From positions 1,742,501-1,806,500 of the forward strand of contig BSQZ01000035.1 in NCBI GenBank assembly GCA_033239005.1: a DNA stretch of 64,000 bases. Reading direction: 5' to 3'. The position numbers and the translations under genes were made by a program. Position 1 is the first letter of the stretch; each line of letters begins with the position of its first letter. This stretch comes from Lamellibrachia satsuma (Eukaryota; Annelida; Polychaeta; Sabellida; Siboglinidae). Positions 12,437 through 26,934 of the stretch are shown one piece after another. The notes under the pieces were generated by a model. The model searched no databases, was not told where the DNA came from, and saw nothing but the letters and a program-made list of their open reading frames with translations.

Positions 12437-13203
12437 ACACCAGTCCGAACTTAAAACAGCTTCATAAACTGATTTAGCCTATCGCAAATCCGGTGCATTG
12501 GTGTCCAAATATGTAGTGTGTGTACAGTTGATGTAACATCCGCAGTCGATTTAATAAAAAATGCCTATTTTTGTTCAAAGCATCGAAAGAATTGACTTGA
12601 AAATTTTTGATAGCCAAGATGGTAAACATTGTGTGGGTCAATGCTGATCATGGGCGTGATCTCCATCCTTTCTGTCAATTACATGACAAAGTTAAAATAA
12701 TTCACCAAGAAAATCGTTAAAAATCAAATACAAACGAGCACAAACGAGCTAGCATGTTGCAGTGGATATTATTTTGGCAACATTTATTTGAAATGAGACT
12801 AGCAATAATCGAATTGACTAAGCACCTTTAACAACACGTTGACGACGTCGGTGCTGACCAGATCACTGTTAAGTCTGCGCTGTCAAACCGTTACTTGCGG
12901 GCAGGAAATGAAGTCCGTGTAGGTGAACTGACACTGACCGGTCACGTGACCCGTGCGCTCTGACGTCTTCCTGGGTAATTGCCCAGAACGAATGGTTGGG
13001 TTTTACGGAGATTGCCGATCTATTCATAGACGATAAAAACAGGCTGATGTGTCCCCGGGTAAACTGTCCCGAACGAAGCTCTTATTCCATAGATTATGCA
13101 TCAAATATTGTTCTAACACGAAATAGGCCTTATAATAACGAATGTTCGATTACTACGAGGACGCTACATCGGTCGACAGCACTGGGGGCATTAAGGAAGG
13201 ACA

Positions 13204-13690
<487 letters not shown>

Positions 13691-13769
13691 GCAGCACCTA
13701 TCCCAAAACAAAACCAAAGGTGACCGTAGTTGCCCAGCGCCGTACACACTCCACAAAACCACACACCGC

Positions 13770-13999
13770 TGACGGGTCCGGCGGCTTAAAGGTCCTTTCT
13801 CAATTATACCTGACGGGTCCGACCACTTACAGGTCCTTTCTCAATTATATCTGACGGGTCCGGCCACTTAAAGGTCCTTTCTCAATTATACCTGACGGGT
13901 CCGGCCACTTAAAAGTTCCTTTGTCAATTATACCTGACGGGTCCGGCCACTAAAAGGCCCTTTCTCAATTATATCTCATCGGTCCGGCCACTTAAAGGT
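13770..13999. repeat. About 41-bp minisatellite
   Basis: About five and a half copies of a unit beginning ctgacgggtccggccactta and ending ctttctcaattatac. It lies 80 bases from the CAG array. Confidence 0.93.
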
Positions 14000-15765
14000 T
14001 CTATATCAAGTATTTTCGTTCGTCTCGTTTAATTGAAAATCATTCCGCGAAAATTCGAACCTACCTTGTATACATTGTGACATTATGCTTAACCGGATGC
14101 GGAGAAGTTAGGCGAAAAAGAGCACCTATAAATGGCCTGGGTCTTTATAGTATGTGACATGCAGCTATGCACAGTTTCACGAGTTACCAGATCTAACGAA
14201 CAATGTCAGTTATTTCGATGAACTGAACAAAACGAAGCACACTTTTGTTAAACCGACATGCGCATGCGCATAATATTATCCTATATCCACGCGTACACAT
14301 TTTTTAAATCGAGGAATCTGTTTCGCGATGGACTGAATGAATTGAGGATGGAGTTTTAATATATCCAGTACGGGTCTGACTACTTCATTCCGACAACACT
14401 ACCCCTCGAAGATACTACGATAGTGTTTTCAATGAACTTTCAATGAACGTTCAAAACAGTACAGTGGCCAAGTTCAAACCGGGGTTTTCAACGTAACCTT
14501 AGTGTTTGAAATTCGTGTCAAACAAATAACAATAAGGCACATGCACGTACAATTACAACACGGAAGACCTATATTAGCCATCAATTCGTCGTGAAAGCGA
14601 TACCATTATGGTTTATAGGTGAATGTCTTGAACATCAGTTGAAAACATTCCAGAGTGTTTTGAACGTCCCATACGCCTTTACAACGACTAGACAGCTACT
14701 GGCCGGCATCCATCGCATGGACGGACAGTCCAACTCCCAGCTATTCCTCACAGACCCGTCATCACACAGACAGCATGATCAAATCCAACGCGGTTGTTTT
14801 AGCAACAAAGCTAAATGTTCCCAGAGATAAAGTTATTACAGGTTCATATAATGAAATTGCATCGCAGAGCGGACCTGCGACGCAATTTCCCCAGACGAGA
14901 TCGCGTTCAAAGCAGCGTCGCCGCCGACAAAGGTCAACATTTCTTCCGTTCCACGCCGACCTACGCACAATTTCGTTTATTAATATCGCACCTCCATCGT
15001 CGGCAGTAGCAAAGGGTCGGACCCCGGAGACCATCTCCGTCACGGACAAGATAAAGGAGTTGGCCTTATGAATGTTGACGTACGGCGTATCGCCTGCCTG
15101 GTCACCAGCCCCCGTGGGCTGGCACAAAACACAGCGCATGTTTACGCGACGATACTCGCGTGTCGTTTTTGTACCTTTTGAGTTTTCTCCACCTTAAAGC
15201 AACTCGTCCCGTTGGGACACGCTACTTGTGATGTTGTAGCGGGCGCACAACGAACCGTTAAGACACTGGAAAGCATGAGAAAATGTCCTTAAAAAAATGA
15301 ATGCGTTATTTTGGCAACACATTGACCCGTAGAAACAACATAGTTCATATACTGCGTTTGATAGTCGGAGAAAAACCTGTCAACAAATGGCAGGTCGCCC
15401 AAAATATTTGCTTTCGCAAAATAAAATACAGGACGTAGACCTGCGAAACTGTAGCAACGAATTTCAATTTGTTGTACCCCCTAAACGACAGATTATCGCA
15501 GTATAAGAGAACTGCAACTTGTGTATTCTACGACCCTACAATGCATCCAGATATAGTCGAAAACCCACAAACAGAAATCTGCCCGAACGTTGGAGATTGT
15601 TAATATGGCTTACAACATAAATTACCTAATTATGCCAGTTTTAACTACCTGCCAATGTTTATTATTAATCAGTAACTGCACTTAAAACAATTTTAATCAG
15701 CGAAATTGAAGAAACAGTGTTTATTTAGTCAAACACAAATATATAAATTAATGGTAAGACGAAAT

Positions 15766-16016
15766 CCAGCAATGCCAGCAGTGCACATTAATTAATTCCA
15801 GCAATGCCAGCAGTGCACATTAATTAATTCCAGCAATGCCAGCAGTGCACATTAATTAATTCCAGCAATGCCAGCAATGCAAATTAATTAATTCCAGCAA
15901 TGCCAGCAGTGCACATTAATTAATTCCAGCAATGCCAGCAGTGCATATTAATTAATTCCAGCAATGCCAGCAGTGCACATTAATTAATTCCAGCAATGCC
16001 AGCAGTGCACATTAAT
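15766..16016. repeat. 32-bp minisatellite
   Basis: Eight copies of ccagcaatgccagcagtgca plus cattaattaatt. The copies are nearly identical, with changes in one or two units only. Confidence 0.95.
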
Positions 16017-16437
16017 TTTGGCAGTTGGAATATTCGATTTGGAGTTAATCACCAGGTGGCGATATGGTAAATTAGAATGGCGCTTGTTTTTTAGACTGTC
16101 GCCATAGTCAATAAATTGACGTCGTCTGTTAACAGAGTTGACGATAACGAAAACACCTGGTTTCAGTACGTGTAAAATATCGATGGTTTGATATGGTCCC
16201 TTAATATATTGCTTATCTTATTCTTCCAGCACAATGCAACACGCTCTGTCACTATATCGTAATGATGCTTCAAGCGTTTGAGCGATACATAATTTGCTAC
16301 ATTTTTTAAGTGTAACGTTCGGCATCAAGAGTTTCGTTTTCTAATTGAAACCTTACACAAGTTTGATCAATTCAGACTAATTATAACCGGTCACGTTCTC
16401 GGACAAACGATGGAAAGTACCAGCGATGCAACAAGCT

Positions 16438-16634
16438 GCCCAATCAAATGGCCACGAACGTACAACGAGTCCCCGATCCAATGGCCATGCACGTACAACG
16501 AGTCTCCGATCCAATAGCCACGCACGTACAACGAGTCCCCGATCCAATGGCCACGCACGTACAACGAGTCCCAGATCTAATGACCACGCACGTACAACGA
16601 GTCCCCGATCCAATGGCCACGCACGTACAGCGAG
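16438..16634. repeat. 33-bp minisatellite
   Basis: Six copies of a unit beginning caatggccacgcacgtacaa and ending cgagtccccgatc. The length is a multiple of 3, so frames remain open. Confidence 0.93.
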
Positions 16635-17744
16635 TGATGCGTACGTTTTGCGTGACGATCTGAATTAGTAGTAAAAACCTATCCAGGGACGCGCGACAAA
16701 AACACTGCCAATCACTCAGTCGTCGTAAATATGGTTCTGACATTCGCTAATCCCACACTTGCGCACTGACCTAAATCAATAGGCTGGCGGCGTATCGGGT
16801 TTGCCGGGTCGTCGTATAGTGAAATTTATTGGTCGCACGCCGAAAATCCCTATCGGCTTCGGAATCAAGACAAACGACGCACAATCTCGCTAACTCGCGA
16901 GCGACCGTGAGGAATATCTCACTGCCACGGCATTGCGATTGGCGGCAATAATACAGCCATCAAACACAACAGCAGCAGCACCCGAGCACTAGTCCTACTA
17001 TTTGTAGTAAATGTAATTTTTCATGCGTCGTTGTCAATGCGCCGAAAAACCAGTAAAGTAAACGAAATGCTATGAAATGCAATAGATCATCGCCGTTGGC
17101 AACGTGCCAGCAATAACCGGCGCGACCAGTCAACCACGTGCTATGAGAGTATCCTCGCGGCGACAAGACTTGTCAGTCGTACGTCGTGGAATGTCGTCGA
17201 AGGCAATATGAATGAAGCTAGGGTGACCACGTGTTGCTTTGCAATGCAACTGGTCAGGCAAACATTTTGTAAGTTAGGACTTTTAAACATAGCTAGTAGT
17301 GATCTCTAAGCGTCTGCCAGCGATATCTAAACGCCCTTCCGCCAAGGTCGTATTGTCGTAAGTGTTTTGGCTAAGCCACGTCCATCCCAGAGACTGGGTA
17401 CGTCAAACCCTTCTCCGAGATTTTTGCACAACTACAACATGTGGCGCAACTCCTATTTTCAATTAAAAGTGTTCCTTTCGACGCCTTTTCCCGCGGAACC
17501 AGTCGAACAGAACACTGTTCCAGTTGTTGCACTAACCAGAGGCGCTTCGCTAAGATTAACCCCGGTCAATTATGGAAAATAATATATGTTTTGGGCAAAT
17601 GCAGCTCGATTTATTGAAACGAAAATGCACGAAACATTTGTCATATATTATTATTATTAATACAATATTTCATATAAAGATACATGCATTTCAGACTGCA
17701 ACACGTATATATACATCGGCGAAACGTCATTTTCGCTTATATTG

Positions 17745-20010
17745 TTTTGTGCCCAGTATGTTGTGGGACATCAAGCAGGCCCAATATGTTGTGGGACACC
17801 ATGCAAGCCCAGTCTGTTGTGAGACATCAAGCAGGCCCAGTATGTTGTAGGGCATCAAGCAGGCCCAGTATGTTGTGGGACATCAAGCAAGCCCAGTATG
17901 TTGTAGGACATCAAGCATGCCCACTATGTTGTAGGACATCAAGCAAGCCCAGTATGTTGTAGGACATAAAGCAGGCCCAGTATGTTGTAGGACATCAAGC
18001 AAGCCCAGTATGTTGTGGGATATCAAGCATGCCCAGTATGTTGTAGGACATAAAGCAGGCCCAGTATGTTGTAGGACATCAAGCAGGCCCAGTATGTTGT
18101 GGGATATCAAGCATGCCCAGTATGTTGTAGGACATCAGGCAGGCCCAGTATGTTGTGGGATATCAAGCATGCCCAGTATGTTGTAGGACATAAAGCAGGC
18201 CCAGTATGTTGTGGGATATCAAGCAGGCCCAGTATGTTGTGGGATATCAAGCATGCCCACTATATTGTAGGACATCAGGCAGGCCCAGTATGTTGTGGGA
18301 TATCAAGCATGCCCAGTATGTTGTAGGACATCAGGCAGGCCCAGTATGTTGTGGGATATCAAGCATGCCCAGTATGTTGTAGGACATAAAGCAGGCCCAG
18401 TATGTTGTGGGATATCAAGCATGCCCAGTATGTTGTAGGACATCAAGCATGCCCAGTATGTTGTAGGACATCAAGCATGTTGTAGGATATCAAGCATGTC
18501 CATATGTTGTAGGACATCAGGCAGGCCCAGTATGTTGTATGACATCAGGCAGGCCCAGTATGTTGTGGGATATCAAGCATGCCCAGTATGTTGTAGGACA
18601 TCAGGCAGGCCCAGTATGTTGTAGGACATCAAGCATGCCCAGTATGTTATAGGACATCAAGCATGCCCAGTATGTTGTAGGACATCAGGCAGGCTCAGTA
18701 TGTTGTAGGACATCAGGCAGGCCCAGTATGTTGTGGGACATCAAGCATGCCCAGTATGTTGTAGGACATAAAGCAGGCCCAGTATGTTGTGGGATGTCAA
18801 GCATGCCCAGTATGTTGTAGGACATCAGGCAGGCCCAGTATGTTGTGGGATATCAAACATGCCCAGTATGTTGTAGGACATCAAGCAGGCCCAGTATGTT
18901 GTGGGATATCAAACATGCCCAGTATGTTGTAGGACATCAAGCATGCCCAGTATGTTGTATGACATCAGGCAGGCCCAGTATGTTGTGGGATATCAAGCAT
19001 GCCCAGTATGTTGTAGGACATCAGGCAGGCCCAGTATGTTGTAGGACATCAAGCATGCCCAGTATGTTATAGGATATCAAGCATGCCCAGTATGTTGTAG
19101 GACATCAGGCAGGCTCAGTATGTTGTAGGACATCAGGCAGGCCCAGTATGTTGTGGGACATCAAGCATGCCCAGTATGTTGTAGGACATAAAGCAGGCCC
19201 AGTATGTTGTGGGATGTCAAGCATGCCCAGTATGTTGTAGGACATCAGGCAGGCCCAGTATGTTGTGGGATATCAAACATGCCCAGTATGTTGTAGGACA
19301 TCAAGCAGGCCCAGTATGTTGTGGGATATCAAACATGCCCAGTATGTTGTAGGACATCAAGCAGGCCCAGTATGTTGTAGGACATCAGGCAGGCCCAGTA
19401 TGTTGTAGGACATCCAGCAGGCCCAGTATGTTGTAGGACATAAAGCAGGCCCAGTATGTTGTAGGAAATCAAGCATGCCCAGTATGTTGTAGGACATCAA
19501 GCATGCCCAGTATGTTGTAGGACATCAGGCAGGCCCAGTATGTTGTAGGACATCAGGCAGGCCCAGTATGTTGTAGGACATCAGGCATGCCCAGTATGTT
19601 GTAGGACATCAGGCAGGCCCAGTATGTTGTAGGACATCAGGCAGGCCCAGTATGTTGTGGGATATCAAGCATGCCCAGTATGTTGTAGGACATCAGGCAG
19701 GCCCAGTATGTTGTAGGACATCAAGCATGCCTAGTATGTTGTAGGACATCAAGCATGCCCAGTATGTTGTAGGATATCAAGCATGCCCAGTATGTTGTAG
19801 GACATCAGGCAGGCCCAGTATGTTGTAGGACATCAGGCAGGCCCAGTATGTTGTGGGATATCAAGCATGCCCAGTATGTTGTAGGACATCAGGCAGGCCC
19901 AGTATGTTGTGGGATATCAAGCATGCCCAGTATGTTGTAGGACATCAGGCAGACCCAGTATGTTGTAGGACATCAGGCAGGCTCAGTATGTTGTAGGACA
20001 TCAGGCAGGC
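17745..20010. repeat. 28-bp satellite, about 80 copies, with higher-order structure
   Basis: A 2.27-kb array of the 28-bp unit gcccagtatgttgtaggaca plus tcaagcat. Variants are ggacatca/ggatatca/ggacataa and gcatg/gcagg. Positions 18541-18900 and 18961-19320 are almost identical at an offset of 420 bases (15 units), so a 420-bp higher-order repeat is present in about two copies. Confidence 0.97.
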
Positions 20011-21598
20011 GTTGATGTACAAGGAAACCACGAGGATGTCGCTCTCCAATTAACGCAGGTTTGTCGCCTGACATGCAAGAGAACGTGCTGTGAATCTGTA
20101 GTGAACGTGCGATGTATTCGTGTCTTCGTAACTAGGCCATTTTAATAGCTGTACGGGACTGATCGTATATGCCGAATGCAAACACATTACGAGTCATCGT
20201 ATGTTCGAGCGTGCACGTACACACGCATGGCGCGTACATGCCGAATGCAAACACATTACGAGTCATCGCCAGTGCGAGAACATTACGTCACATGTCCTCT
20301 AATCCATAATCCAGGTTCCAAGCACCGCGATACGCAAGCCGTAATGCAACATAATCACAGCGTGCGCTCTCCAACACGCTTTTCCTGGACTTTTTTTCCT
20401 TCTAACGCGTCAATTCGACAGGCTCGCTCTCTCGTAGGCGCAATCTCGCTACCGGATCGCCCGTTTTCTCGCTTCCAGGAAGCACGATATTCAATTTCTG
20501 CGGGCGGCCCAGCGCCTCTAGGTGGCGGACAGCGGATTACGGCAGCGAGCGACGATATCTGCCGGATCAATTGAGAATGTTGAGCTTTGACCTGACGCGT
20601 TGAAGCAATTATTAAGGAGCCGTAGTGTTCAATCATGCGCCATTGCAACAGCATTGGTGTCCTTGCCAGCAGTGGCGCTGCGCCAACGATCGACGTCCGG
20701 GCAACGGCCGACCTGACATTGGGTGTTACGTAACCGCTGTGAGCTTTTCCTGATTCTGGTCGTCTTTTTCACGCTTTAACAAACTATCGATGACCTTACT
20801 CCGAGACACTTTGAGCGATGAAGGTGTTAGAATAGATACAGTCTGCTACGTAGGACGGTCTTACGAGATCTTACAAGAAAAATGCTCAATTCCGGCCCCC
20901 AACGACACGCTATCGCATATAACACATAAACACATTTGGAATTAAAACAGAGAGAACACACAATAACATATTTACTTCTGTTATTTATTAAAACAACTAG
21001 CATTAAAGTGTGATAATACTAATACATATGGTTTATTTTATAATGAAAGGAATATTTAACGATGTGCACAACTTGGGGACCGGAAGTGCATTATCTCGTC
21101 AACTATCGTCTCGAAACGCGAGTCACCTGTGTCCTCTATTCCCCGTGGACCACTACCATAATTTCAGGGATCACACTGTAGTTATGTCCACTTAAAACTA
21201 ACCCACAGTTGCCCCTACTTAGTACAAAGAAATGTTTTATATTGCACTGTATATTACTAAGATATAAAGATTGATTCAGGAACCTTTCTGATCTTTGAGA
21301 AACGTGGCCTTGGTATCGGAATGTTCCATTTTGCCAAGGAAATAGTGTAGAATATAATATGTGCTATTACAGACGGTCCCAGCAACGAAGCATGCGTGCT
21401 CGTGTTGGTGTGCACGTGCGCACAGACGCGTAGACACACATGTATTGACTGGTCTAGGACGCGCCGGAGGTCGACGAAATAAATGGCGTGATGCTGGGCA
21501 CGCGAGCTGCCAGAAGAGCTCTCCAACCGCTCTCCATCCGTTTCCGCCAGGCTGGACCTCATCAAAGAGACGGGTTCGAATCAGAGAATCCAACCACT

Positions 21599-21823
21599 GC
21601 TGACCGTACCAACCCCGTCGGCCATCCACTGGTGACCGTACCAACCCCGTCGGCCATCCACTGTTGACCGTACCAATCCCGTCGGCCATCCACTGTTGAC
21701 TGTACCAACCCCGTCGGCCATCCACTGCTGACCACACCAACCCCGTCGGCCATCCACTGGTGACCGTACCATCCCCGTCGGCCATCCACTGGTGACCGTA
21801 CCATCCCCGTCGGCCATCCACGT
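21599..21823. repeat. 32-bp minisatellite
   Basis: Seven copies of tgaccgtaccaaccccgtcg plus gccatccactgg. Variants are atcccc and ccacacc. Confidence 0.93.
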
Positions 21824-22747
21824 GTTATCGGCGATTTTAGTCTACATCAATCCATGGTGTAGTGAATGCGTGAGATACTTTATATCCTGTGTTAGGGCAA
21901 CTTCTCCAACAGTTTATTACGAGCTATGACTGCTATACCAACTTAAAAAACTGTGGTAATTGGTAAATTTGACTTAAAATAGAATCCATAACCAAATGTA
22001 CAAAGTATGATTGTTTTTGTTGTAAAATCATGTTAATTAGCATAAACTATAAATATTCTAAAATCTTGACCTCTCTATTGCGTCTTACAGAACCACGATC
22101 GGACTTTTTAAAATAATTCTAATTTGACCATTATTCGTTTAAGGCCAGCGTGCCTGCCAAGTCTTATCTACACGCCCACCACGAATTTAACGGGTCAATG
22201 TACGACATCGAGAGATCAATATATCCCGAACGATTTATTGAACAGTGGACGTGTTTTGACCGCTGGGATACGAGCTTACTGTCATAGTTCTGTCGATGCG
22301 TGTAGTCGCCGTTAAAACCCGACCTCGTGTTATTCATAGCGTCCAATCTTGGCCGACCTTTCCAATAACTGCTAAAATAAAAATAAATTGCTCGATGGCA
22401 GATCCCAGACCCGAGATATGGGACGGGGCTTGACCGCGGTCGGTCCGGTCGCGTTATATTACATGTTCCACAGCCTAATGGCTCTGACAGGCCCAGGCTG
22501 TGATCTATAGTCGTACAATTCTCACTAGGCACTGATACCGGTTATCCTGAATAATCGAATCTCATATTTCCTTAATTGCATGGTTACTTCAACATTGCTA
22601 TTATATTACATAAATGTACCAGTTACTAACAATTGATAAGCTTTATCACGATAAACAAAGTTGAATTTGAAGGAGATGAACCGTTCCAATGCTTACGCCA
22701 CGATTAAGCAAATCGTCATCTTAAAAAAAATTATACACATATGTATG

Positions 22748-22748
<1 letters not shown>

Positions 22749-22839
<91 letters not shown>

Positions 22840-22840
22840 C
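22749..22840. repeat. (TA)n microsatellite
   Basis: About 90 bases of TA repeats with one ctatacat interruption. Confidence 0.95.
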
Positions 22841-23067
22841 ATTATATGACGAAGGTGTACTAAGAGTAGAATATCGTCACTCAGCAGGTGGGAACTACTT
22901 TATGTGCCCAAGCTACTCGAAACGCCGTATGTGAAACTGGGTTACGCGCAGTAATCCTCGCGACTATATTTCCCAGAATTCACGCGAAATGTGAGAGCGG
23001 GTTGAGAAGCAAGCTCGCCACCTAACGTGAATACAGATGTGCAGTCGTATCGCTTCCTCCTCACATT

Positions 23068-23311
23068 GCCTCAGGTTGTCCCGCTACACGCAGTTCCTGT
23101 AGCTCAGGTTGTCCCGCTACACGCAGTTCCTGTAGCTCAGGTTGTCCCGCTACACGCAGTTCCTGTAGCTCAGGTTGTCCCGCTACACGCAGTTCCTGTA
23201 GCTCAGGTTGTCCCGCTACACGCAGTTCTTGTAGCTCAGGTTGTCCCGCTACACGCAGTTCCTGTAGCTCAGGTTGTCCCGCTACACGCAGTTCCTGTAG
23301 CTTGGGTTAGA
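23068..23311. repeat. 33-bp minisatellite
   Basis: Seven copies of tcaggttgtcccgctacacg plus cagttcctgtagc. The copies are almost perfect. Confidence 0.94.
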
Positions 23312-23365
23312 CAGTTCCTCGTCGCGGCTGCGGCTGGGTTCTGGCTGGTCTGCGTTTGTCTGCTC

Positions 23366-23470
23366 TTTCTTTGGAGAACAATGTTCCACACACAACTGTT
23401 GTTCTTTGGAGAACAATGTTCCACACACAACTGTTGTTCTTTGGAGAACAATGTTCCACACACAACTGTT
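23366..23470. repeat. 35-bp repeat, three copies
   Basis: Three nearly identical copies of ctttggagaacaatgttcca plus cacacaactgttgtt, 60 bases after the preceding array. Confidence 0.9.
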
Positions 23471-25227
23471 GCGAATCCAGGAGGGGATGTTTGAAAAGGC
23501 CAACAGAACAAGAGCAGACAACGCACTGAGGCGAAAAGGCTAACCAATTACCTTTCCACCACTGGCATATCTCAATCCGGTCATCAATGTTTCGTCTCTG
23601 TAACCACAGCGACCTGTTGTCGATGTTAAAGCCCCGCTAACCCTAAAAGCAACAGGATGATGCTATCTTCTGAGAACTGTCCCGATTTTCGTCGGCTGCG
23701 GACAACCTTTTTCTGGGAAGTTTGCAAACAGTTTACATGTTTCTGTGTGACATTGTAGGATCGAGATAAGGTGGCCCCATGCCGGCCTTCGACAACCCGG
23801 TCGATCCACGCGACATGTACCAAATTCCAGTAGGTGTAGTTGCAACAAACTTTACGGCTATCTCTCTCCGTCAGTACTTAGTGGTCATTTCGTCGGTCGG
23901 TCAAAGGTTGTCGGACAATGTGCCATATAATACCGAGGGGGGAGAACAATAAAGACGTGTAAAACAAGCAGCATATCAGAATTAATATGGACGAACTATC
24001 GAGTGGCGTTAATGGTCCGTACTTGAATATGACCATGTGGTCAAATGCTTAAGCTACGAACAACAGCAGCATTAATTGCTACGTTTTGTCATCTTATGGT
24101 GTCATGCAATCCGCGTTATTACGACGATCATACGATATGACGCACGTTATATTTAACGCAGACAGACAGCATTGAAATGAATTACAATGTACCACGAATC
24201 AACTGACCATGCCCACTCGTGTGACATTGGCAACATAGATACATAGATACGTAGCACCCATACGGACAATTCATTGTGGCAAACGCCGACAAACGAAACA
24301 GCGCAGAATAATTCATGTCTGTAAAACACCGCCTTAGACAGCGAGCTTCTGGTGGACAGATAATTGCTACATTAGTTGGACAACGCATCGTCTTCACTAC
24401 TTCACTGCCGTTGCGTGGGGTCCTCGTCAGTCGTCAGTTTCATAGATTTTCGTCCCAAGCGGCGGTAACTGCGCGAAGCAGTGGGCGACAAGTTCGAATG
24501 GTTCTTCCACTCAGCTTGTCCCTGATTAATTCTCTCCGACAATTTGTCATCCTCCGAAATTGGTCGCATTCCGGAGACTACAAAGCCTCACTGCCGCCTT
24601 CCCGAGTGGTCAGGCCATCGTGGACATTCTGTCAATCTCAGTTGAGTGACTGGTCTGTCCACTCATCGACGATCGTGCAGATGGCGATGAGACGTCGTCT
24701 CCCACCACCGCAAGGCTAGCGTGGTCAACAGCGGAGGTCATCCGTCGTCGAATGATGTTCTATTTTATCACGACCTTCAGACGAACGGGGGAGTCAATCG
24801 TGCTTGCTACATGCCAATCGTACGCGCAACGCAGCGCCACGTTAGGCAGACACTTTAATTAAAGTGAAATTAATTCCACGGAACTGAGACGTTGGAGGCT
24901 TAGCGTCAGAACTATAGGTTGTCAACTGCTTTGAAGAGCACGAGTAAGTTGTCCACCGCATTCTCGGAAACGCCAACTGCACAGTTTCACTCGCGAATGT
25001 GGCGTATAATTACTTTATTGTGTAAAGATTGCACACTACATTTAAAACACGTGAATTATGTGCAAATACTGTAGATATTTCCGACGAAGTTAGCTCTTTT
25101 TCATGCCACCTTCTTTCTACTGAATTTTTATATATTGATATTAAACTGAGCACTATCAACTGTATTCCAAATGGTGACACTTGTGTTCTGGTTCATCTGT
25201 CTTGTAGCAGGTGCATGGCTCTTTTAA

Positions 25228-25460
25228 CTTGCCCACCATTCCATCCTATTTCACTCGCCCACCATTCCATCCTATTTCACTCGCCCTCCATTCCATCCTA
25301 TTTCACTCGCCCACCATTCCATCCTATTTCACTCGCCCTCCATTCCATCCTATTTCACTCGCCCTCCATTCCATCCTATTTCACTCGCCCTCCATTCCAT
25401 CCTATTTCACTCGCCCACCATTCCATCCTATTTCACTCGCCCTCCATTCCATCCTATTTG
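25228..25460. repeat. 26-bp minisatellite
   Basis: Nine copies of cattccatcctatttcactc plus gccctc or gcccac. Confidence 0.94.
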
Positions 25461-25778
25461 AGATGTATATCTGTTGATATGTTCGTTATTCGTTCAGTCT
25501 ATCCAATAAGTCTATACTTATCATTCCTCGTTCAGTTGGACATTTCCCCGCCATCTTCCTTTGACTGCCAACTTCAGATGTCTTCACTTTTCATGACATG
25601 TACTGACAAGGTTTAGTTAGTACATGTAGGTATTGCTGTGGCATTCACATATCTAGTTTCGTCAAGATCACATGTAAAACCCCTCCTTGCAACGAGAAAT
25701 AAAATGGCACCCGTCTATATTGTGGATACACGGTATTATCGACAGCTGATATTAAAAATATCGAAGCATTAGCAAATG

Positions 25779-25856
25779 GAATGACAGTTTCCTGTAAACT
25801 GAATGCAGAAATAGCTTAGTCTATTTCTGTATTCAGTTTGCCGGAAAATGTCATTC
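25779..25856. repeat. 78-base imperfect hairpin
   Basis: Arms of 34 bases (left starts gaatgacagtttcctgtaaa, right ends gaaaatgtcattc) pair with four mismatches around the loop agcttagtct. The size and pairing resemble a microRNA precursor or a small foldback element. No mature-miRNA identity is recognised. Confidence 0.75.
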
Positions 25857-25897
25857 TTCTCAGAAAGACATAGCTTAGTGTGTGTCTTTCTGAGAAG
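25856..25897. repeat. 42-base perfect hairpin, loop shared with its neighbour
   Basis: Perfect 15-base arms (cttctcagaaagaca and its complement) around tagcttagtgtg. The loop core tagcttagt also occurs in the loop of the hairpin immediately to the left. Confidence 0.8.
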
Positions 25898-26017
25898 ACA
25901 CAATCCTAGTATCAAATTATAGGCTATCAGGGATTCATTGATTAAAAAGTACCGACAGTTTCGTATCGTTCTTTAAAAAAACTCATGTAATGTTACGGTA
26001 AGTGAATTTTTTTCAGT

Positions 26018-26575
26018 TTAAACCATTGCTAGCTGCTATTACGTGCAACACAGAGATCGTCTGCAATGAACCATTAAACCATTGCTAGTTGCTTTAACGT
26101 GAACACACAGATCGTCTGCAATGAACCATTAAACCAGTGCAAGTTGCTATTACGTACAATGCAGATATCGTCTGCAATGAACCATTAAACCATTGCTAGC
26201 TGCTATTACGTGAACACAGAGATCGTCTGCAATGAACCATTAAACCATTGCTAGTTGCTATTACGTGAACACAGAGATCGTCTGCAATGAACCATTAAAC
26301 CAGTGCAAGTTGCTATTACGTGAACACAGAGATCGTCTGCAATGAACCATTAAACCATTGCTAGTTGCTATTACGTGAACACATATATCTTCTGCAATGA
26401 ACCATTAAACCATTGCTAGTTGCTATTACGTGCAACGCAGAGATCGTCTGCAATTAACCATTAAACCATTGCTAGTTGCTTTTACGTGAACACAGAGATC
26501 GTCTGCAATGAACCATTACACCATTGTTAGTTGCTATTACGTGAACACAGAGATCGCCTGCTATAAACAGTTGTG
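26018..26575. repeat. About 56-bp minisatellite
   Basis: About ten copies of a unit beginning aaccattgctagttgctatt and continuing acgtgaacacagagatcgtc, then tgcaatgaaccatta. It ends 360 bases from the 3' side of exon i. Confidence 0.94.
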
Positions 26576-26807
26576 ATGCGTTCGACGGATGCGTCATAGC
26601 AGCTGTGTAGACAGAGGGTGAGTTATGTAGCGGGGTTTTCAGAAGCTGTAGCGTGCGTTAACAAACACAGAGAAATGGGCGACCGTCTGTATAGGTATAT
26701 CGTCTTAGAACATCCACGCCGATTAGTTTTATTTATTAAGTTTTAAGCTTCCCTTCTCTGGCATAAAAACCAAGTAGAAGAGTGCTGGTGTCAGGCAAAG
26801 TGGGGTT

Positions 26808-26890
26808 GACAAAGCTGCCAAAGCTTCGAAACGGCGGCAAGTATATTCGAACTCGGGCCCACTGACAGTCAGACGTTCTAGCCGCCACAT
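26808..26890 (-). mobile_element. tRNA-derived SINE fragment
   Basis: On the minus strand: ggcggctagaacgtctgact, then a B-box-like cgagttcgaatat, then gtttcgaagctttggcagct and caaccccacttt. This is the order seen in the other copies; the rest of the element is missing. Confidence 0.55.
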
Positions 26891-26934
26891 ATACTACTAC
26901 AACATTCTACTACGACTTAATAGTTTATACTCAC

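Noticed and set aside
14762..15139. Overlapping ORFs on both strands (98 and 125 residues)
   Set aside because: No recognisable domain, no splice-consistent frame with ANKRD27, and both strands open equally.
17745..20010. CRISPR-like array of 28-bp direct repeats
   Set aside because: The repeats abut with no unique spacers, in a eukaryotic intron. It is a satellite.
24315..24719. 134-residue plus-strand ORF
   Set aside because: Arg/Ser-rich without any recognised motif; inspected for ankyrin elements on the opposite strand and none found.
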